Assembly (NCBI GenBank): GCA_020052415.1
Contig: JAGVPB010000065.1
Span: forward strand, 1-64,000
DNA length: 64,000 nt
Reading direction: 5' to 3'
Source of the DNA: Bacteroidales bacterium
GTDB lineage: Bacteria; Bacteroidota; Bacteroidia; Bacteroidales; JAADJA01
The notes below the pieces were generated by a model that was given only the letters and a program-made list of their open reading frames with translations, did no database searches and was not told where the DNA came from. Numbering within the stretch: the stretch's first letter is position 1; the number at the start of each line of letters is the position of its first letter. Position numbers and translations under genes: made by a program. Shown here in pieces: positions 63,015 to 64,000 of the stretch.

Positions 63015-63145
63015 AATGCCAACACACGCTATAGCCAATAAAGGTTTCAATGGTTTGCCAAGTTCATCACCCGCATCAAGTTTTGTATCGGTTGATAGTT
63101 TTGTAGTTCCGCAATCCTTTATTGGACATAGCGCCAACGTTTAAA
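63015..63145 (+). repeat. attC6, right end of the array
   Basis: R'' AATGCCAAC (63015-63023) pairs with the cassette 6 start GTTGTCATT with one mismatch; R' GTTTAAA at 63139-63145. Arms GCTATAGCCAATAAAGG and CCTTTATTGGACATAGC. After it no further cassette; gdhA's terminator begins 40 bp on. Confidence 0.7.
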
Positions 63146-63184
63146 TGAAGTACGATTTATAGAAATTAATCGTAACCACCGGTC

Positions 63185-63217
63185 AAAAAAAAGCCCCCTG
63201 TTTTGAAGGAGGCTTTT
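63185..63217 (-). terminator. Terminator of gdhA
   Basis: AAAAGCCTCCT / AGGGGGCTTTT stem with a short loop; on the minus strand it is followed by a run of T, 23 bp after the gdhA stop. Confidence 0.8.
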
Positions 63218-63239
63218 CAATAATAATAACCTTTTGTTT

Positions 63240-64000
63240 TTATACATATCCCTGTGCAAGCATGGCTTCGGCAACTTTCACGAAACCACCGATGTTTGCA
63301 CCTTTTACATAGTCAATATATCCGCTTGAATCCTTGCCCCATTTCACGCAGTTTGCATGAATGCTGATCATGATATTGTGTAAGCGGTTATCAACCTCTT
63401 CGCGGGTCCAGCTTAAGCGCAATGAATTCTGCGACATTTCCAGTCCTGAAGTAGCAACACCACCTGCATTGGCAGCTTTACCAGGTCCATAAAGGATTTT
63501 GTTTTTCTGGTAAACTTCAATCGCTTCCGGAGTGGATGGCATATTTGCACCTTCCGAAACAACGAAACATCCGTTGGCAATCAGAGTTTTTGCATCTTCA
63601 CCGTTCACCTCATTCTGGGTGGCTGATGGGAGAGCAACATCGCATTTGATACCCCACGGGCGTTTGCCTTCATGATATTCGGCGCCGAATTTTTCAGCAT
63701 ATTCGCTGATCCTTCCGCGCTTAACATTCTTGAGCCACATGATATAGGCAAGTTTTTCCTTGTCAATACCCCTGGCATCATAAATAAATCCGTTTGAGTC
63801 GGAACAGGTTACTACCTTACCACCAAGTTCGGTAGCTTTTTCAGTAGCGTACTGTGCAACATTACCTGAACCGGAAACAACACAAATTTTTCCTTTCATG
63901 CTGTCGCTGCGGGTTTTCAACATTTCCTCGGCAAAGTAAACCTGTCCGTAACCGGTTGCTTCCGGACGGATAAGACTGCCGCCCCATTCAATACCTTTAC
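63240..64000 (-). CDS. gdhA: NADP-type glutamate dehydrogenase, 5' part outside the window
   Basis: 253 codons to the right edge; the frame stays open to base 64000, so the N-terminal part is missing. What is seen is the nucleotide-binding and C-terminal half: GGSLIRPEATGYGQVYFAEE, VVSGSGNVAQYATEKA (Rossmann loop), VVTCSDSNGFIYD, ATQNEVNGEDAKTL, SEGANMPSTPEAIE and the end GANIGGFVKVAEAMLAQG. It makes glutamate from 2-oxoglutarate and ammonia (or the reverse) in a hexamer. Not in the cassette array; it marks its outer limit. Confidence 0.96.
   Translation of the reverse strand, partial: KGIEWGGSLIRPEATGYGQVYFAEEMLKTRSDSMKGKICVVSGSGNVAQYATEKATELGGKVVTCSDSNGFIYDARGIDKEKLAYIMWLKNVKRGRISEYAEKFGAEYHEGKRPWGIKCDVALPSATQNEVNGEDAKTLIANGCFVVSEGANMPSTPEAIEVYQKNKILYGPGKAANAGGVATSGLEMSQNSLRLSWTREEVDNRLHNIMISIHANCVKWGKDSSGYIDYVKGANIGGFVKVAEAMLAQGYV

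Noticed and set aside
1..64000. tRNA or rRNA genes
   Set aside because: I saw no cloverleaf with a typical GGTTCRA arm or rRNA-like stretch by eye; a covariance search was not possible here.

Overview
The window looks like a chromosomal piece of a Bacteroidota bacterium, probably an anaerobic or facultative relative of the Bacteroidales/Marinilabiliales. The signs are: many long secreted proteins ending in the type IX secretion (T9SS) sorting domain, Bacteroidota-type promoters (TTTG, about 19 bp, TAnnTTTG), a pyruvate:ferredoxin oxidoreductase, a mevalonate-pathway operon, a menaquinone methyltransferase and a TonB-dependent receptor. The exact genus cannot be read from the sequence.

Layout. 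1-11.8 kb: secreted proteins (a C25 gingipain-like protease cut by the window edge, a beta-helix protein, a 1682-aa propeller/beta-helix protein, a 528-aa protein), with a degraded stretch at 4.2-4.75 kb holding a 21-bp repeat array and a domain fragment. 11.8-19.3 kb: isoprenoid and quinone block: HMG-CoA reductase, two GHMP kinases and diphosphomevalonate decarboxylase on the minus strand, divergent from a geranylgeranyl-reductase-like enzyme, UbiE/MenG and a conserved unknown. 19.3-24.5 kb: MBOAT acyltransferase with AlgJ-like partner, then a glycine-rich/FG-GAP secreted protein. 24.5-28.3 kb: small accessory island on the minus strand: VapBC, two orphan antitoxin-like genes, and a two-gene unit of a ParB-like protein and an unknown protein, mixed with dispersed repeats. 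28.7-34.2 kb: CARDB secreted protein, e(P4)-type phosphatase, and a Septu-like ATPase/HNH defence pair. 34.3-53.8 kb: mostly housekeeping and surface genes: nifJ, a dihydroorotate-dehydrogenase-like enzyme, a C10 protease, a TonB receptor, cutC, an OmpA protein, a frameshifted DUF2442 gene, a GH92 mannosidase, rpsT, radC, wecB.

53.8-63.2 kb is the most unusual part. After a MazEF-type pair and a ParE-type module whose toxin carries an amber stop comes a 589-aa tyrosine recombinase with an unusual repeated N-terminal region, followed directly by a six-unit gene-cassette array. Each unit begins with GTT+4 and ends with a sequence complementary to its own start, over 8 to 15 bases, followed by a 60-135 bp hairpin region: the signature of integron gene cassettes with attC sites. 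The cargo is two small unknown proteins, a TonB-C-like periplasmic protein, a rhomboid protease, an IS91-type chimeric remnant, and a RhuM-family protein. The recombinase has the R-K-H-R-H-Y catalytic set and a C-terminal SPLD motif as in IntI, but no visible IntI-specific insertion, so this may be a divergent, reverse-oriented integron. The window closes with gdhA, cut by the right edge.

How the genes work together: the mevalonate genes supply isoprenyl diphosphates that the reductase and MenG probably use for menaquinone; the secreted proteases, propeller proteins and GH92 enzyme point to growth on external proteins and glycans; the accessory islands hold toxin-antitoxin, defence and recombination functions.
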